Assembly (NCBI GenBank): GCA_900314725.1
Contig: OMWJ01000001.1
Coordinates: 1 to 64,000, forward strand
Length of the DNA stretch: 64,000 nt
Direction: 5' to 3'
Origin: an uncultured Bacteroidales bacterium
Lineage (GTDB): Bacteria; Bacteroidota; Bacteroidia; Bacteroidales; P3
The notes below the pieces were generated by a model. It made no database searches, was not told the origin of the DNA, and saw only the letters and a program-made list of their open reading frames with translations. Shown here in pieces: positions 46,042-54,963 of this stretch (position 1 is the stretch's first letter; every line of letters begins with the position of its first letter). Made by a program: the position numbers and the translations under genes.

Positions 46042-47280
46042 TTATTCTTTTGGTGCTACTTTTGGAAAATCTGTATGGAAAGTTGGATAAGTGTAGTTTT
46101 CTCCAAGTATATGTGTTAAGAAATCTTTATACATAGGAGTAAAGCATAGTGTTTCTGCATCAAAATATTCTTCTGGCAAAGGACGGTTTCCTATCTTACC
46201 CATATCTATTGCAGAACAGTTGTACTCTTCCAACTCATCAAAATTGCAAACCTTGTTCAATACAGGCATTTTACCATAATCTTCTCTTAGAAGTAAATCC
46301 ACAGCCTTATCAGCCAAAGCTTGTGTCATTCTTCTGTCGTATGCTGAACACATACCACTTCTTGGATAGTAACCTGTTATTTGAGCTCTGGCATCTATCT
46401 TTAGTTTTGCAGATATTTCACTTGCTATTGTTCCACTAACTCCTCCTAAACGAGCATGACCATATTCATCTTGTTCGGTAGAAGCATAGACAACATCTGT
46501 TTTTCCTGTTTGTTCATTATACCAACGCACACCTTCACTTACAGGAATTATCAATGCTCCGTCAGGACTTTCTTTATAAGCCTTTTGAACCAAATCAAAG
46601 AAATGTTCTTTTCTCTCTTTGTTCATTTCTACTTCAGGAATAAGACTCAAAGAAGCTCCTCCAAAGGTTGCTGTTCCTGTCAGCCAACCTGCATCTCTTC
46701 CCATTACTTCCATAACCATTATTCTTGCATGTGATTCTGCTGTAGTCTTTAATCTTGCTGCAAAATCTGCAACTCCTAATGCTGCTGAAGGAAATCCAGG
46801 ACAAGTAACAGCATCAATTTTCTTTCCATTGAACTCATGCCAAGTAAGAGTTCTAAGGTCGTTGTCTATAGTCTTAGGGAAACCTATTACGGGAATACCT
46901 TCTTGTTCATACAAACGTTTTGCTGCTCCATTAGTATCATCACCGCCTATAGTAACCAATACATCTATTCCATATCTTTTAAGGTTACGCATTACTTGTG
47001 GCACTCTGTCCTCTGGATTCTTCTTAGAAGGAAAAGGATTAGTACGTGAAGAACGCAATGCTGTACCTCCATATAAAGGATTATATGGTTTTTGTGTTAA
47101 ATCTACAACATCACCATCGCCTAAAAGACCTTTCCAGCCTCTTTTTATACCATAGACTTTAAAACCAAGCATAGTAGCACGGTTTCTTACAGACTCTATA
47201 CTGCTGTTTATTGCCGGAGTATCTCCACCTCCAGAAAGTATGGCAAGAGTTTTGCCCTTAAAAAGTTTTTCTTCTCTCAT
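46042..47280 (-). CDS. 6-phosphofructokinase, probably pyrophosphate-dependent
   Basis: The 412-residue PFK has LSGGGDTPAINS, IGGDDTNGA (residues 111-119) and PKTIDND (135-141), then GRDAGWLTG. ATP-using PFKs have Gly at the positions occupied here by Asp115 (GGDD) and Lys136 (PKTIDND). Asp and Lys at these sites are the established signature of PPi-dependent enzymes. It converts fructose 6-phosphate to the 1,6-bisphosphate, reversibly if PPi-linked. First gene of a three-gene operon with purE and the deaminase fusion. Confidence 0.92.
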   Translation of the reverse strand: MREEKLFKGKTLAILSGGGDTPAINSSIESVRNRATMLGFKVYGIKRGWKGLLGDGDVVDLTQKPYNPLYGGTALRSSRTNPFPSKKNPEDRVPQVMRNLKRYGIDVLVTIGGDDTNGAAKRLYEQEGIPVIGFPKTIDNDLRTLTWHEFNGKKIDAVTCPGFPSAALGVADFAARLKTTAESHARIMVMEVMGRDAGWLTGTATFGGASLSLIPEVEMNKERKEHFFDLVQKAYKESPDGALIIPVSEGVRWYNEQTGKTDVVYASTEQDEYGHARLGGVSGTIASEISAKLKIDARAQITGYYPRSGMCSAYDRRMTQALADKAVDLLLREDYGKMPVLNKVCNFDELEEYNCSAIDMGKIGNRPLPEEYFDAETLCFTPMYKDFLTHILGENYTYPTFHTDFPKVAPKE

Positions 47281-47336
47281 TATTATGTATTTTTGATTGT
47301 TATTACTTTTTTTATTCTGAACAAACTTAAACGTTG

Positions 47337-47344
47337 CAAAGATA
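47337..47344 (-). promoter_or_regulatory. -7 box for the pfk operon
   Basis: TATCTTTG on the minus strand matches TAnnTTTG, 56 bases before the pfk start. Confidence 0.5.
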
Positions 47345-47419
47345 TAATTTTTTTATTTTATAACAAAATAAACTTGATTAATATTGATTAACTATCTTTT
47401 TTTATTTTTCAGATAAAGA

Positions 47420-47575
47420 AAAAATCTTGAAAAAAACTTCGTTATTTCCAAGATTTGATTGCTCTGAAAAAAGTCTTCGTTTTAAGAAAAAAAGACTAAG
47501 TCTTTTGCATCAAAACATCAACTCTTTACACCCTAAACATCAACTCTTTTTTCAAAAAGATTAAGTCTTTTTTAA
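47420..47575. repeat. Mosaic palindromic intergenic element, copy 4
   Basis: The longest copy. It contains AAGTCTTCGTTTTAAG, AAAGACTAAGTCTTTT, the shared core CTTTACACCCTAAAC (47524-47538) flanked by two ACATCAACTC units, and a terminal GATTAAGTCTTTTTT. It lies between the divergent pfk and glycosyltransferase genes, so it is not simply a terminator of convergent genes. Confidence 0.7.
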
Positions 47576-47663
47576 GTTACTTATTTTTAGATAGTTCTAT
47601 ATTCAAATTGAGTTACAAAAAATCAAGACAAAAAAGAAAGGTATGAAATATGATGAAGTTTTG

Positions 47664-47671
47664 TATTTTTG
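47664..47671 (+). promoter_or_regulatory. -7 box for the glycosyltransferase gene
   Basis: TATTTTTG matches TAnnTTTG, 21 bases before the ATG at 47693; it excludes an in-frame TTG start at 47669. Confidence 0.5.
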
Positions 47672-47692
47672 CAAAAGGAAAAAATCACAGCG

Positions 47693-48868
47693 ATGAAAGA
47701 AGTAAAGACAATAGGTTATGACGCCAAAAGAATAGTAAGCAATGCTACAGGATTAGGTTCTTATAGCAGAACTCTATTGGAGAGTTTGGCAAACTATGAT
47801 AAACAATTCTTATTATATGCTCCAAACAAAGGAAGAAAAGAACTTTATTCTTCTCTTCTTGAGAAGGAAAATCTTTTTTTTAAATTCCCTCATAAAAGCA
47901 ATGGAGACTTAGTTTCCAATAAAATACTTCAATGGTTATGGAGAGAAGAAGGTATTATTGATGATTTATTAAAAGATAAAGTGGAAGTTTTTCATGGTCT
48001 TACTGGACAATTGCCAAAAGGAATTAAGCAAAGCAGAATAAAATCAATTGTTACTATTCATGACCTTATATTTTTTCCTCACCCCGAATGGTATTCAAGA
48101 ATTGATGTCTTTCTTTATAAAAAGAAATTCTTTAGAACAATAAAACAAGCAGATAGAATCATAGCCATAAGTGAATGTACTAAAAGAGATATTATAAGGT
48201 ATGGTAATGTTGATGAAAGAAAAATAGAAGTAATCTATCAGTCATATAATCCAATATTTTCTCAGGAGATTTCACAAGATGAAAAACAAAAAGTAAAACA
48301 GAAATACTCCTTGCCCGAAAAGTTTATTCTAAATGTTGGTACTATAGAAAGGAGAAAGAATGTTTTGCTTGCTGTCAAAGCTTTGAAAGAGATTATCTTA
48401 AATAACCCGAAAACAGAAGAACATCTTGTTATTGTGGGCAGAAAGACCTCTTACGCTAAGGAAGTAGAACATTATATAGAACAAAACGACTTAACAGACA
48501 GAGTCCATATTATCAATGGTGTTTTATTTGATGAACTAAAGGTTTTGTATTCTTTGGCTAATTTATTTGTTTATCCATCTATTTACGAAGGTTTTGGCAT
48601 TCCTATTATTGAAGCTATTGCTAATCGTTTGCCTGTTGTTGCTTGCAAAGGTTCATGCTTAGAAGAGGCTGGAGGAGAACATTCTCTGTATGTTGAACCA
48701 ACAGATGTAAAAGCGATGGCTGAAGCAATGCAGACTCTTCTTTGCAATGAGAAAAAAAGGACTCTTGTAATAGAAAAAGGATTACAACATATACAAAAGT
48801 TTGCTAACAATGATGTTGCACAAAAGCATATACAACTATACAATCAATTAATAAATAATCAGTATTAA
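47693..48868 (+). CDS. GT4-type glycosyltransferase
   Basis: The 391-residue GT-B enzyme has an N-terminal acceptor domain (GYDAKRIVSNATGLGSYSR, VTIHDLIFFPHPEWY) and a C-terminal donor domain. The latter contains LNVGTIERRKN and YPSIYEGFGIPIIEA, the EX7E motif of family GT4. It transfers a sugar from a nucleotide donor in surface polysaccharide or glycolipid synthesis. No glycan cluster surrounds it, so substrate is unknown. Single-gene unit convergent with phoA. Confidence 0.9.
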   Translation: MKEVKTIGYDAKRIVSNATGLGSYSRTLLESLANYDKQFLLYAPNKGRKELYSSLLEKENLFFKFPHKSNGDLVSNKILQWLWREEGIIDDLLKDKVEVFHGLTGQLPKGIKQSRIKSIVTIHDLIFFPHPEWYSRIDVFLYKKKFFRTIKQADRIIAISECTKRDIIRYGNVDERKIEVIYQSYNPIFSQEISQDEKQKVKQKYSLPEKFILNVGTIERRKNVLLAVKALKEIILNNPKTEEHLVIVGRKTSYAKEVEHYIEQNDLTDRVHIINGVLFDELKVLYSLANLFVYPSIYEGFGIPIIEAIANRLPVVACKGSCLEEAGGEHSLYVEPTDVKAMAEAMQTLLCNEKKRTLVIEKGLQHIQKFANNDVAQKHIQLYNQLINNQY

Positions 48869-48883
48869 CAACACTATAATGAC

Positions 48884-48911
48884 AAGGCAATTAATCTTTT
48901 TTGATTGCCTT
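48884..48911. terminator. Bidirectional terminator between the glycosyltransferase and alkaline phosphatase genes
   Basis: AAGGCAAT (48884-48891) pairs with ATTGCCTT (48904-48911), extended by AATC/GATT, with a T-rich loop. The hairpin overlaps the last codons of the minus-strand gene. Confidence 0.6.
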
Positions 48912-49943
48912 CATTATTATGTGAAATTGTTCATTATTTTGGATAACACCATGAAAGTTTTCACTGCCAGGACCTTCTGCATATATAATAATAGGAGCAG
49001 AAGTATGTCCTGTTGTAGTCCATTTACAAGTATCCATATCTTTTCCTGCTACAGGAAGTGTAAGTCCTCCTGTTTCATGGTCAGCAGTAATAACTACTAA
49101 AGTATTTTTATCTCTACGGGCAAAATCAAGAGCAATACCAACACAAGCATCAAAATCTAATGCTTCATCTATCATTTCTGAAAAATGATTATCATGAGCT
49201 TGCATATCTATTTGTGATCCTTCCAACATAATAAAGAATCCCTCGGGATTATCTTTGAAACGATTGATGGTTGTTTCTAATGCAGTCTGCATAATCTTGC
49301 CTCTTTCTTTGTAAAGTGGAAGATGTTTATCAGCAAAAAAGCCTGCTATCCTATCAGTTTTGGAAGATAAAAGTTCGTTTTCATTATATACAACTTCATA
49401 ACCTAAATTCCTTAGTTCTTTTGTCAAATCCCGTTTGTCTGCACGATTATCAAAACGTTTCTTTCCTCCTCCTAAAAAAATATCACACTTGCCTCCTAAA
49501 TAGTATTCAGCAATCTGTTCATACATTTCTCTATCCTTAACATGAGCAATAAAAGAGCCTGGAGTTGCATGTGCTAAATCACAAGAAACAATAATACCTG
49601 TTTTTTTACCCATCTGTTTACATATTTCAAGCATTGACGGAATAGGTATTGTATCTTTATCAACTCCTATTGCTCGATAATAAGTCTTTTCTCCACAAGC
49701 AATAGCAGTTCCTCCAGCTCCTGAATCTGTAACCCTGCGATCTGTACAATTGGTTATAGATAATGCAGTATGCGGCATAGTGTAGATATTCAAAAATCTA
49801 TTGTTTGCCTCATAAGCAGAATATAACTGAGCTAAACCTGTACCATCACCTATAAGAATAATAACATTCTTTGCTTGCTGTGCCTTTACAAAGCATACAA
49901 ACATCAAAGAAAAAGAAAAGATAAGTAATGCTCTTTTTTTCAT
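48891..49943 (-). CDS. Alkaline phosphatase
   Basis: The 350-residue PhoA-family enzyme has a signal peptide (MKKRALLIFSFSLMFVCFVKA). The metal-binding IGDGTG, the catalytic serine in VTDSGAGGTA, the HATPGSFIAH block, EGSQIDMQAHDN and TADHETGG follow. It hydrolyses phosphomonoesters in the periplasm. It is shorter than E. coli PhoA but typical for Bacteroidota. Located 23 bases after mreD on the same strand, possibly co-transcribed. No Pho-box can be recognised. Confidence 0.94.
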   Translation of the reverse strand: MKKRALLIFSFSLMFVCFVKAQQAKNVIILIGDGTGLAQLYSAYEANNRFLNIYTMPHTALSITNCTDRRVTDSGAGGTAIACGEKTYYRAIGVDKDTIPIPSMLEICKQMGKKTGIIVSCDLAHATPGSFIAHVKDREMYEQIAEYYLGGKCDIFLGGGKKRFDNRADKRDLTKELRNLGYEVVYNENELLSSKTDRIAGFFADKHLPLYKERGKIMQTALETTINRFKDNPEGFFIMLEGSQIDMQAHDNHFSEMIDEALDFDACVGIALDFARRDKNTLVVITADHETGGLTLPVAGKDMDTCKWTTTGHTSAPIIIYAEGPGSENFHGVIQNNEQFHIIMKAIKKD

Positions 49944-49966
49944 ATTATTTTTGTTTTTTTTGGTTT

Positions 49967-50479
49967 CTAATCTTTACTCTTAAAAAATATTAATTCGGTT
50001 ATAAGAATTATAATCATAGTAGCAACTACACTAACAATAAGTCTCAAAAAAGTATGAAAGAACTCCGAAAAACTAAAGATACTGATAAGGAAACAAAGAA
50101 AATGATGTACAAAAACAAGAACAAAACTATATGAAAGGTAATGGGAAAAACCTAAATAAAATAAAGTAGGTCGTTGAACAGCATTTTCTATAGAACCTGT
50201 AGAATACATAGAAAGAAGATAAGGACGGATGAAACCTATAAAAGTACAAGAAAAAGAATGTATTCCTGTCTGCCCTGAAAATATATCTATACTTATACCA
50301 ATAAAAAAAGACGCAAGAAGTGTAAGCCAACGAGAAGTATTCATTGGAAGATTTAAAATAAAAAGAACATAAATCATTGGTGTAGCAATGCCAAACAAAC
50401 TGATTTTGTCAAGTATTAGCACTTGAAAAAACACCAGCACTATATACTGAATTACACTTGTTAGTATTTCTCGTCGCAT
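49967..50479 (-). CDS. mreD: Rod-shape determining protein MreD
   Basis: The 170-residue hydrophobic protein has about five membrane segments (FFQVLILDKISLFGIATP, ISIDIFSGQTGIHSF). Size and placement immediately after mreC (2-base gap) identify it. It is part of the elongasome complex in the inner membrane. The usual downstream mrdA and rodA genes are not here. Confidence 0.9.
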   Translation of the reverse strand: MRREILTSVIQYIVLVFFQVLILDKISLFGIATPMIYVLFILNLPMNTSRWLTLLASFFIGISIDIFSGQTGIHSFSCTFIGFIRPYLLSMYSTGSIENAVQRPTLFYLGFSHYLSYSFVLVFVHHFLCFLISIFSFSEFFHTFLRLIVSVVATMIIILITELIFFKSKD

Positions 50480-50481
50480 TT

Positions 50482-51330
50482 TCAGTTCTCCTCTATTTTT
50501 GTTGTCGTGTCTATTCCTTGCAGTAGGCGGTCTTGTTCTATCTTAAAGTAATTTTTGATGGCATATACGTAGTCTAACTTATTATAGTCGGTAAAGAACT
50601 CTATATTGATATTGTAGAAGCCCGTCCCCTTATCTTTGGTATAGGACTTTACACGTCCTACGGGTATCCCCTCTGGAAAATTGCGGGAAAAGCCACTCGT
50701 TACTATCGTATCGCCCTTTTTTACCGCTATTGAGGATGGCATATCTACTATTTGTCCAATAGCATAATGATGGCCGTCCCATACAAGTGTCCCTGTTGTT
50801 TTGGTGCGTTCATTCCTTACGTTTATTTTGCTATCTTGATGAAGAACACTCATTACCAATGAAAAGTTCTCCGTTGTTTTCACTACTACGCCCACTACTC
50901 CATTTGGTGATATTATACCCATATCTTTTTCTATCCCTGAGGATGAACCCTTATTTAACATAAAGTAATTATTGCGTTTGGTTACTGTCTTGGAGATTAC
51001 GCGCACATCTACATATGAATACATCTGTTTATAAACCGTGTCTTCCTTTTGATGAACAGTGTTGATTATGCGTACAAAGGAAGTGGAAAGCATTTTGCGT
51101 AGTCTTATGTTCTCTTTGACTAAGTCGGCATTGGTGTTTTTTAAATAAAAGTAGGAAGATATTCCGTCTATGCTATTATAGACAGTTCCAGAGATATTAT
51201 TGGCTAAACTCGTTATGGAACCGCCTTGACGAAAAGAATTGAGAGATAGAAAATAAACACTTAGACCCTCTAAGAGAATAAATAAAAATATATGATAATA
51301 ACGTTTTAGAAATCTTAGTAATGACCACAT
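50482..51330 (-). CDS. mreC: Rod-shape determining protein MreC
   Basis: The 282-residue protein has one N-terminal membrane helix, a coiled coil, and the beta-rich MreC domain (DMGIISPNGVVGVVVKTTENFS, VRNERTKTTGTLVWDG, DTIVTSGFSRNFPEGIPVG). It scaffolds peptidoglycan synthesis along the cell cylinder. It leads the mreC-mreD unit; mreB is not upstream. Confidence 0.94.
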   Translation of the reverse strand: MWSLLRFLKRYYHIFLFILLEGLSVYFLSLNSFRQGGSITSLANNISGTVYNSIDGISSYFYLKNTNADLVKENIRLRKMLSTSFVRIINTVHQKEDTVYKQMYSYVDVRVISKTVTKRNNYFMLNKGSSSGIEKDMGIISPNGVVGVVVKTTENFSLVMSVLHQDSKINVRNERTKTTGTLVWDGHHYAIGQIVDMPSSIAVKKGDTIVTSGFSRNFPEGIPVGRVKSYTKDKGTGFYNINIEFFTDYNKLDYVYAIKNYFKIEQDRLLQGIDTTTKIEEN

Positions 51331-51353
51331 ATATTTAACCTTTTTCCGCTTTG

Positions 51354-51361
51354 CAAAATTA
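51354..51361 (-). promoter_or_regulatory. -7 box for mreCD
   Basis: TAATTTTG on the minus strand matches TAnnTTTG, 23 bases before the mreC start. Confidence 0.5.
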
Positions 51362-51407
51362 TAGAATTTATATCAATTACTTATACTATAAGAAAAAATA
51401 TTTGACT

Positions 51408-52052
51408 TTATTTTGCTTTATCTTTCAACATTGGAACAAAAGTAAAGGTGCCAAACTCTTCTTTCTTATATTCTGTTTCTGATGTTTTAGTAATCCGTAG
51501 CATTGTCTGGACTCCTCTGCCTACAGGTATAACCATAATCCCGCCAACTTTTAATTGTCGGAAAAGTTCTAATGGTATTTTTGCCGCTCCACAAGTTACA
51601 AGCACTCTATCAAAGGGAGAATATCCAGGCAACCCCTTATATCCGTCTCCATAATAACAATGAGGACGGATATTCAGAAGATGAAACATTTGTTTTGCTT
51701 GGTCATACAAGTCTTTCTGTCGTTCAATTGTATATAAACGGACATTAAAACGATGAAGTATTGCTGTTTGGTATCCACTCCCCGTCCCTATCTCCAATAC
51801 TTTCAAACGAGGCTCTATTTTCAACAACTGGGTTTGCAAAGCAACGGTTGAAGGTTGAGATATTGTTTGCAGGCACGATATCTGTAAGGCTCTATCTTCA
51901 TATGCTATATTATCAAAAGAAGAATCTAAAAAGAAATGTCTTGGCACTTCATTCATTGCCTCAAGCACTTTTTTATCAGTTATTCCTTTTGCAATAAGAG
52001 TTTCTATCATTCTTTTCCTCAGACCTTTGTGTCGGAATGTATCTGTAGGCAT
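51408..52052 (-). CDS. pcm: Protein-L-isoaspartate O-methyltransferase
   Basis: The 214-residue SAM-dependent enzyme has VPRHFFLDSS, the substrate loop LQTISQPSTVALQ, and the SAM motif VLEIGTGSGYQTAIL. It repairs age-damaged isoaspartyl residues. A -7 box precedes it, so it is probably its own unit. Confidence 0.94.
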   Translation of the reverse strand: MPTDTFRHKGLRKRMIETLIAKGITDKKVLEAMNEVPRHFFLDSSFDNIAYEDRALQISCLQTISQPSTVALQTQLLKIEPRLKVLEIGTGSGYQTAILHRFNVRLYTIERQKDLYDQAKQMFHLLNIRPHCYYGDGYKGLPGYSPFDRVLVTCGAAKIPLELFRQLKVGGIMVIPVGRGVQTMLRITKTSETEYKKEEFGTFTFVPMLKDKAK

Positions 52053-52093
52053 TCTTAATTTAAAGTTTTTAAATTATCGTTCAAAATTTTTGG

Positions 52094-52101
52094 CAAAGAT
52101 A
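52094..52101 (-). promoter_or_regulatory. -7 box for pcm
   Basis: TATCTTTG on the minus strand, 41 bases before the pcm start. Confidence 0.45.
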
Positions 52102-52109
52102 TAACATTT

Positions 52110-52361
52110 TTACGGAACAGGGTCATATCCACTACCACCCCAAGGATTACAACGAACTATTCTTTTCAAAGAAAGCCATCCTCCTTTCAAAGGACCATAT
52201 TTTTTTATCGCTTCTAAAGCATATTGAGAACAAGTAGGAGTAAAACGACAGGAAGGAGGTGTAAGTGGGGAAATACAATGCCTGTAGAATTGTATCAACA
52301 ACAGAAAAACATTCTTCAATAACCATAGAAATAAGGAAAAGACCTTTTTTAATACCTTCAT
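52110..52361 (-). CDS. yidD: Membrane protein insertion efficiency factor YidD
   Basis: The 83-residue protein has the full YidD signature: [28 protein letters not shown] and [13 protein letters not shown]. An N-terminal amphipathic/hydrophobic stretch precedes it. It assists YidC-mediated insertion. The usual neighbours rpmH, rnpA and yidC are absent. Confidence 0.95.
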   Translation of the reverse strand: MKVLKKVFSLFLWLLKNVFLLLIQFYRHCISPLTPPSCRFTPTCSQYALEAIKKYGPLKGGWLSLKRIVRCNPWGGSGYDPVP

Positions 52362-52439
52362 TGACTAAATTTATTTTCATAGATAACGCAAAATCCTCTT
52401 GTTTTAGTTTATTCATTATTCACAAAACAATATCTTTTG

Positions 52440-52470
52440 TTGTACAGTCAAATAAAATATTGTAATTTCG
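52440..52470 (+). promoter_or_regulatory. Promoter of the alpha/beta hydrolase gene
   Basis: TTG at 52440-52442, 20 bases, then TAATTTCG at 52463-52470 (one mismatch to TAnnTTTG); start codon 17 bases on. Confidence 0.45.
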
Positions 52471-52487
52471 CAAACAAAAATAACAAA

Positions 52488-53678
52488 ATGAAACGAATAC
52501 TATTATTAATAACTCTATTCTTTTGTATCAGTCAAACGATATATGCACAAAAATTTGATACCTTATTCTACAAAGCCGACTTAAACATTGATAAAAATAC
52601 TTCTTTAATCATCACCTTAGAGAAGATAGAACAACAGGATACTATCCTCTATCTTTTAGGCTCACCTATGCAAACAAAAGAAAAAATCGCCCCTTCAAAA
52701 GTAAAATACATGGGTGATACTCTCTCTTTAGGTTTTAAGCAGCTAAACGCTGTAATAAAAATAAATCAAAAAACATTGCAAGGAACTTTTAAACAAGGAG
52801 CATTAAGAAAAAATATCAGATTTGAAAAGCAAGATTATTCATTTTCTCTAAAAAGACCGCAAACACCTCTTCCTCCTTTTCCATACGAGAGTAAAGAATT
52901 AACTTTTTCTAATCCTGAGTCTGATTACGTTTTTCATGGAACTCTTACCTTCCCAAAAGAAAAAGGAAAATATCCTCTTGTTGTTTTAGTTTCAGGTAGC
53001 GGTTGCCAAAATAGAGATGAAGAAATTTTTGGGCATAAGCCTTTCTCTGTTATAGCAGATTTTCTTTCTCGTAATGGGATTGCTGTATTCAGATATGATG
53101 ACAGAGGTTGGGGAGAAAAAGAAGAAAGAATGTACAAAGGTACAACGATGGATTTTGCCCAAGATGCTCTTTGTGCTATAAATAAAGTTAAACAAGAAAG
53201 CATCGTAGATACTAATAATATAGGAATTATAGGACATAGTGAGGGAGGAATGATTGCTCAGATACTTGCAAACGAAGTTGATTTCATTATTATGATGGCT
53301 GCTCCTGCTACAAGTGGTAAAAATATTCTTATTTCTCAAGGAGCTGACTTCAGCAATTATTCTTTTGACACTACAAAGATTAATGATTATTGGCTAAAAT
53401 ATTTTTATAATTTTGAGCCTAAAGATTATCTAACCAAAATAAAAGTACCTACATTAGTGCTTCAAGGAGGGAAAGACCATCAAGTCTTTTCAAAAGAAAA
53501 TATCCCTCGTATGCAAGAGTACCTTTCTTCTCCTTTTATAAAAGAATACCCCAACCTTAACCACCTTTTCCAAAACTGTGAAACAGGACAACTTAACGAA
53601 TATGCTCTGATAGAAGAAACTATAGATAAACAAGTGTTAAAAGATATTTTTAACTTTATCATTTTCCTGAAAAAATAA
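52488..53678 (+). CDS. Secreted alpha/beta hydrolase
   Basis: The 396-residue protein starts at the ATG at 52488, giving a signal peptide (MKRILLLITLFFCISQTIYA). A beta-rich N-terminal region (residues 20-120) precedes an alpha/beta hydrolase domain. The nucleophile elbow is GHSEGG (Ser251), with Asp in LQGGKDHQVF and His in NLNHLFQ. It is likely a periplasmic esterase or peptidase of the dienelactone-hydrolase type; substrate unknown. Confidence 0.9.
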   Translation: MKRILLLITLFFCISQTIYAQKFDTLFYKADLNIDKNTSLIITLEKIEQQDTILYLLGSPMQTKEKIAPSKVKYMGDTLSLGFKQLNAVIKINQKTLQGTFKQGALRKNIRFEKQDYSFSLKRPQTPLPPFPYESKELTFSNPESDYVFHGTLTFPKEKGKYPLVVLVSGSGCQNRDEEIFGHKPFSVIADFLSRNGIAVFRYDDRGWGEKEERMYKGTTMDFAQDALCAINKVKQESIVDTNNIGIIGHSEGGMIAQILANEVDFIIMMAAPATSGKNILISQGADFSNYSFDTTKINDYWLKYFYNFEPKDYLTKIKVPTLVLQGGKDHQVFSKENIPRMQEYLSSPFIKEYPNLNHLFQNCETGQLNEYALIEETIDKQVLKDIFNFIIFLKK

Positions 53679-53718
53679 AGAAAAGATTATAAATATCTTA
53701 TTTTTTATTTTTTTTTAT

Positions 53719-53726
53719 TACTTTTG
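53719..53726 (+). promoter_or_regulatory. -7 box for lpxD
   Basis: TACTTTTG matches TAnnTTTG, 27 bases before the ATG at 53754. The alternative TTG at 53724 lies within it and is therefore rejected. Confidence 0.55.
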
Positions 53727-53753
53727 CAAGATAAAACAGAAAAGATACTTGAT

Positions 53754-54782
53754 ATGGAATTTAAAGCAGAACAAATAGCGGAGTTTCTCAAAGGTAGAGT
53801 AGAAGGAAATAAAGATGTTGTGGTTAGAGAACTTTGCAAAATAGAAGAAGGCAAACAAGGAGCGTTAGCTTTTCTCGCTAATCCAAAATATACTCAATAT
53901 ATCTACACCACAGAAGCCTCTGTGGTTATTGTCAATGAAGATTTTCACTTAGAACAACCTACAAAAGCAACACTGATAAGAGTTAAAGACGCTTATTCTT
54001 CGTTTGCTACATTGTTGGAAATTTACAATCAATACAGATTTATGCGTAATGGTGTCAGTTCTCTTGCGTTCATTAATGAGAAAGCTAAAATCGGTCACAA
54101 CGTATATATTGGCGAGTTCTCTGTTGTTGAAAAAGATGCTATAATAGGTGATGATTGCAAAATATATCCTCAAGTTTTTATCGGAGAAAACGTTAAAATA
54201 GGAAACAACGTAACTATTTTCGCCGGCGTAAAGATCTATCACGATACTGTAATAGGCGATAACTGTATCTTGCATAGCGGTTGCGTGTTGGGAGCTGACG
54301 GCTTTGGTTTTGCACCGCTGGAAGATGGAACATTTAAAAAGATTCCTCAAGTAGGAAATGTTGTTGTTGAAAGTAATGTAGAAATAGGAGCGAATACGTG
54401 TATAGACCGTTCAACTATGGGTTCAACCATAGTCAGTCAAGGAACTAAGTTAGATAACCTATGCCAAATAGCTCACAATGTAAAAGTCGGGAGAAATACA
54501 GCTATGTCTGCAATGACAGGAGTAGCAGGCTCAACAACTATTGGAGATAACTGTTTCTTCGGTGGTCAAAGCGGTTTTGCTAACTCCCTAAAGATAGGTA
54601 ACCGCGTTAAAGTAGGAGCTAAAACAGGTGTTTTCAAAAATATAAAAGATGACAGCACCATTATGGGTTACCCTGCTTTCAACTTTAGAGAATTTATGAA
54701 AAGTACAGCCATATTTCAACGACTACCAGAATTAGAAAAACGTATATATGAATTAGAGAAAAAACTCAAAGAGAAAGAATAA
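53754..54782 (+). CDS. lpxD: UDP-3-O-acylglucosamine N-acyltransferase
   Basis: The 342-residue protein has an N-terminal uridine-binding domain (MEFKAEQIAEFLKG, GALAFLANPKY). A left-handed beta helix of hexapeptide repeats follows (IGDDCKIYPQVFIGENVKIG, LGADGFGFAP with the catalytic region, AHNVKVG). It adds the second acyl chain in lipid A synthesis. lpxC and lpxA are not adjacent. Starting at 53754 gives the usual length. Confidence 0.95.
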   Translation: MEFKAEQIAEFLKGRVEGNKDVVVRELCKIEEGKQGALAFLANPKYTQYIYTTEASVVIVNEDFHLEQPTKATLIRVKDAYSSFATLLEIYNQYRFMRNGVSSLAFINEKAKIGHNVYIGEFSVVEKDAIIGDDCKIYPQVFIGENVKIGNNVTIFAGVKIYHDTVIGDNCILHSGCVLGADGFGFAPLEDGTFKKIPQVGNVVVESNVEIGANTCIDRSTMGSTIVSQGTKLDNLCQIAHNVKVGRNTAMSAMTGVAGSTTIGDNCFFGGQSGFANSLKIGNRVKVGAKTGVFKNIKDDSTIMGYPAFNFREFMKSTAIFQRLPELEKRIYELEKKLKEKE

Positions 54783-54803
54783 AAGAAAAGAAAATTTGAG
54801 ATA

Positions 54804-54842
54804 AAGGGAGATTGTAATTTAAATGTCACAATCTCTCTTTTT
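54804..54842 (+). terminator. Terminator after lpxD
   Basis: AAAGGGAGATTGT pairs with ACAATCTCTCTTT (one G-U) across an AT loop, followed by T's. Confidence 0.8.
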
Positions 54843-54880
54843 TCTTTTTGAAAAAGAATATTACTATCATTAACAGAAAT

Positions 54881-54958
54881 AAAAAAAGACAAGACCGTAG
54901 TCCTGTCTTTGATGTTTTCACAACGGAATAATCCTTATTGTGAATTGCTTCAATTTTG
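54881..54958 (-). ncRNA. tracrRNA of the type II-C CRISPR system
   Basis: Read on the minus strand, an anti-repeat (54959-54938, ACAAAATTGAAGCAATTCAC then AA) is complementary to the CRISPR repeat over 22 bases with one bulged T. Then come TAAGGATTATTCCGTTGTG (the nexus-like stem of II-C tracrRNAs) and a terminator hairpin (AAAGACAGGAC with GTCTTGTCTTT) ending in T7 at 54881. The promoter lies directly upstream. It would guide RNase III processing and form the guide duplex with Cas9. The 5' end is estimated from the promoter. Confidence 0.9.
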
Positions 54959-54963
54959 TCCGA

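Noticed and set aside
52147-52416. An 89-codon minus-strand frame overlapping yidD
   Set aside because: It is an alternate frame of yidD, whose conserved motifs are unambiguous.
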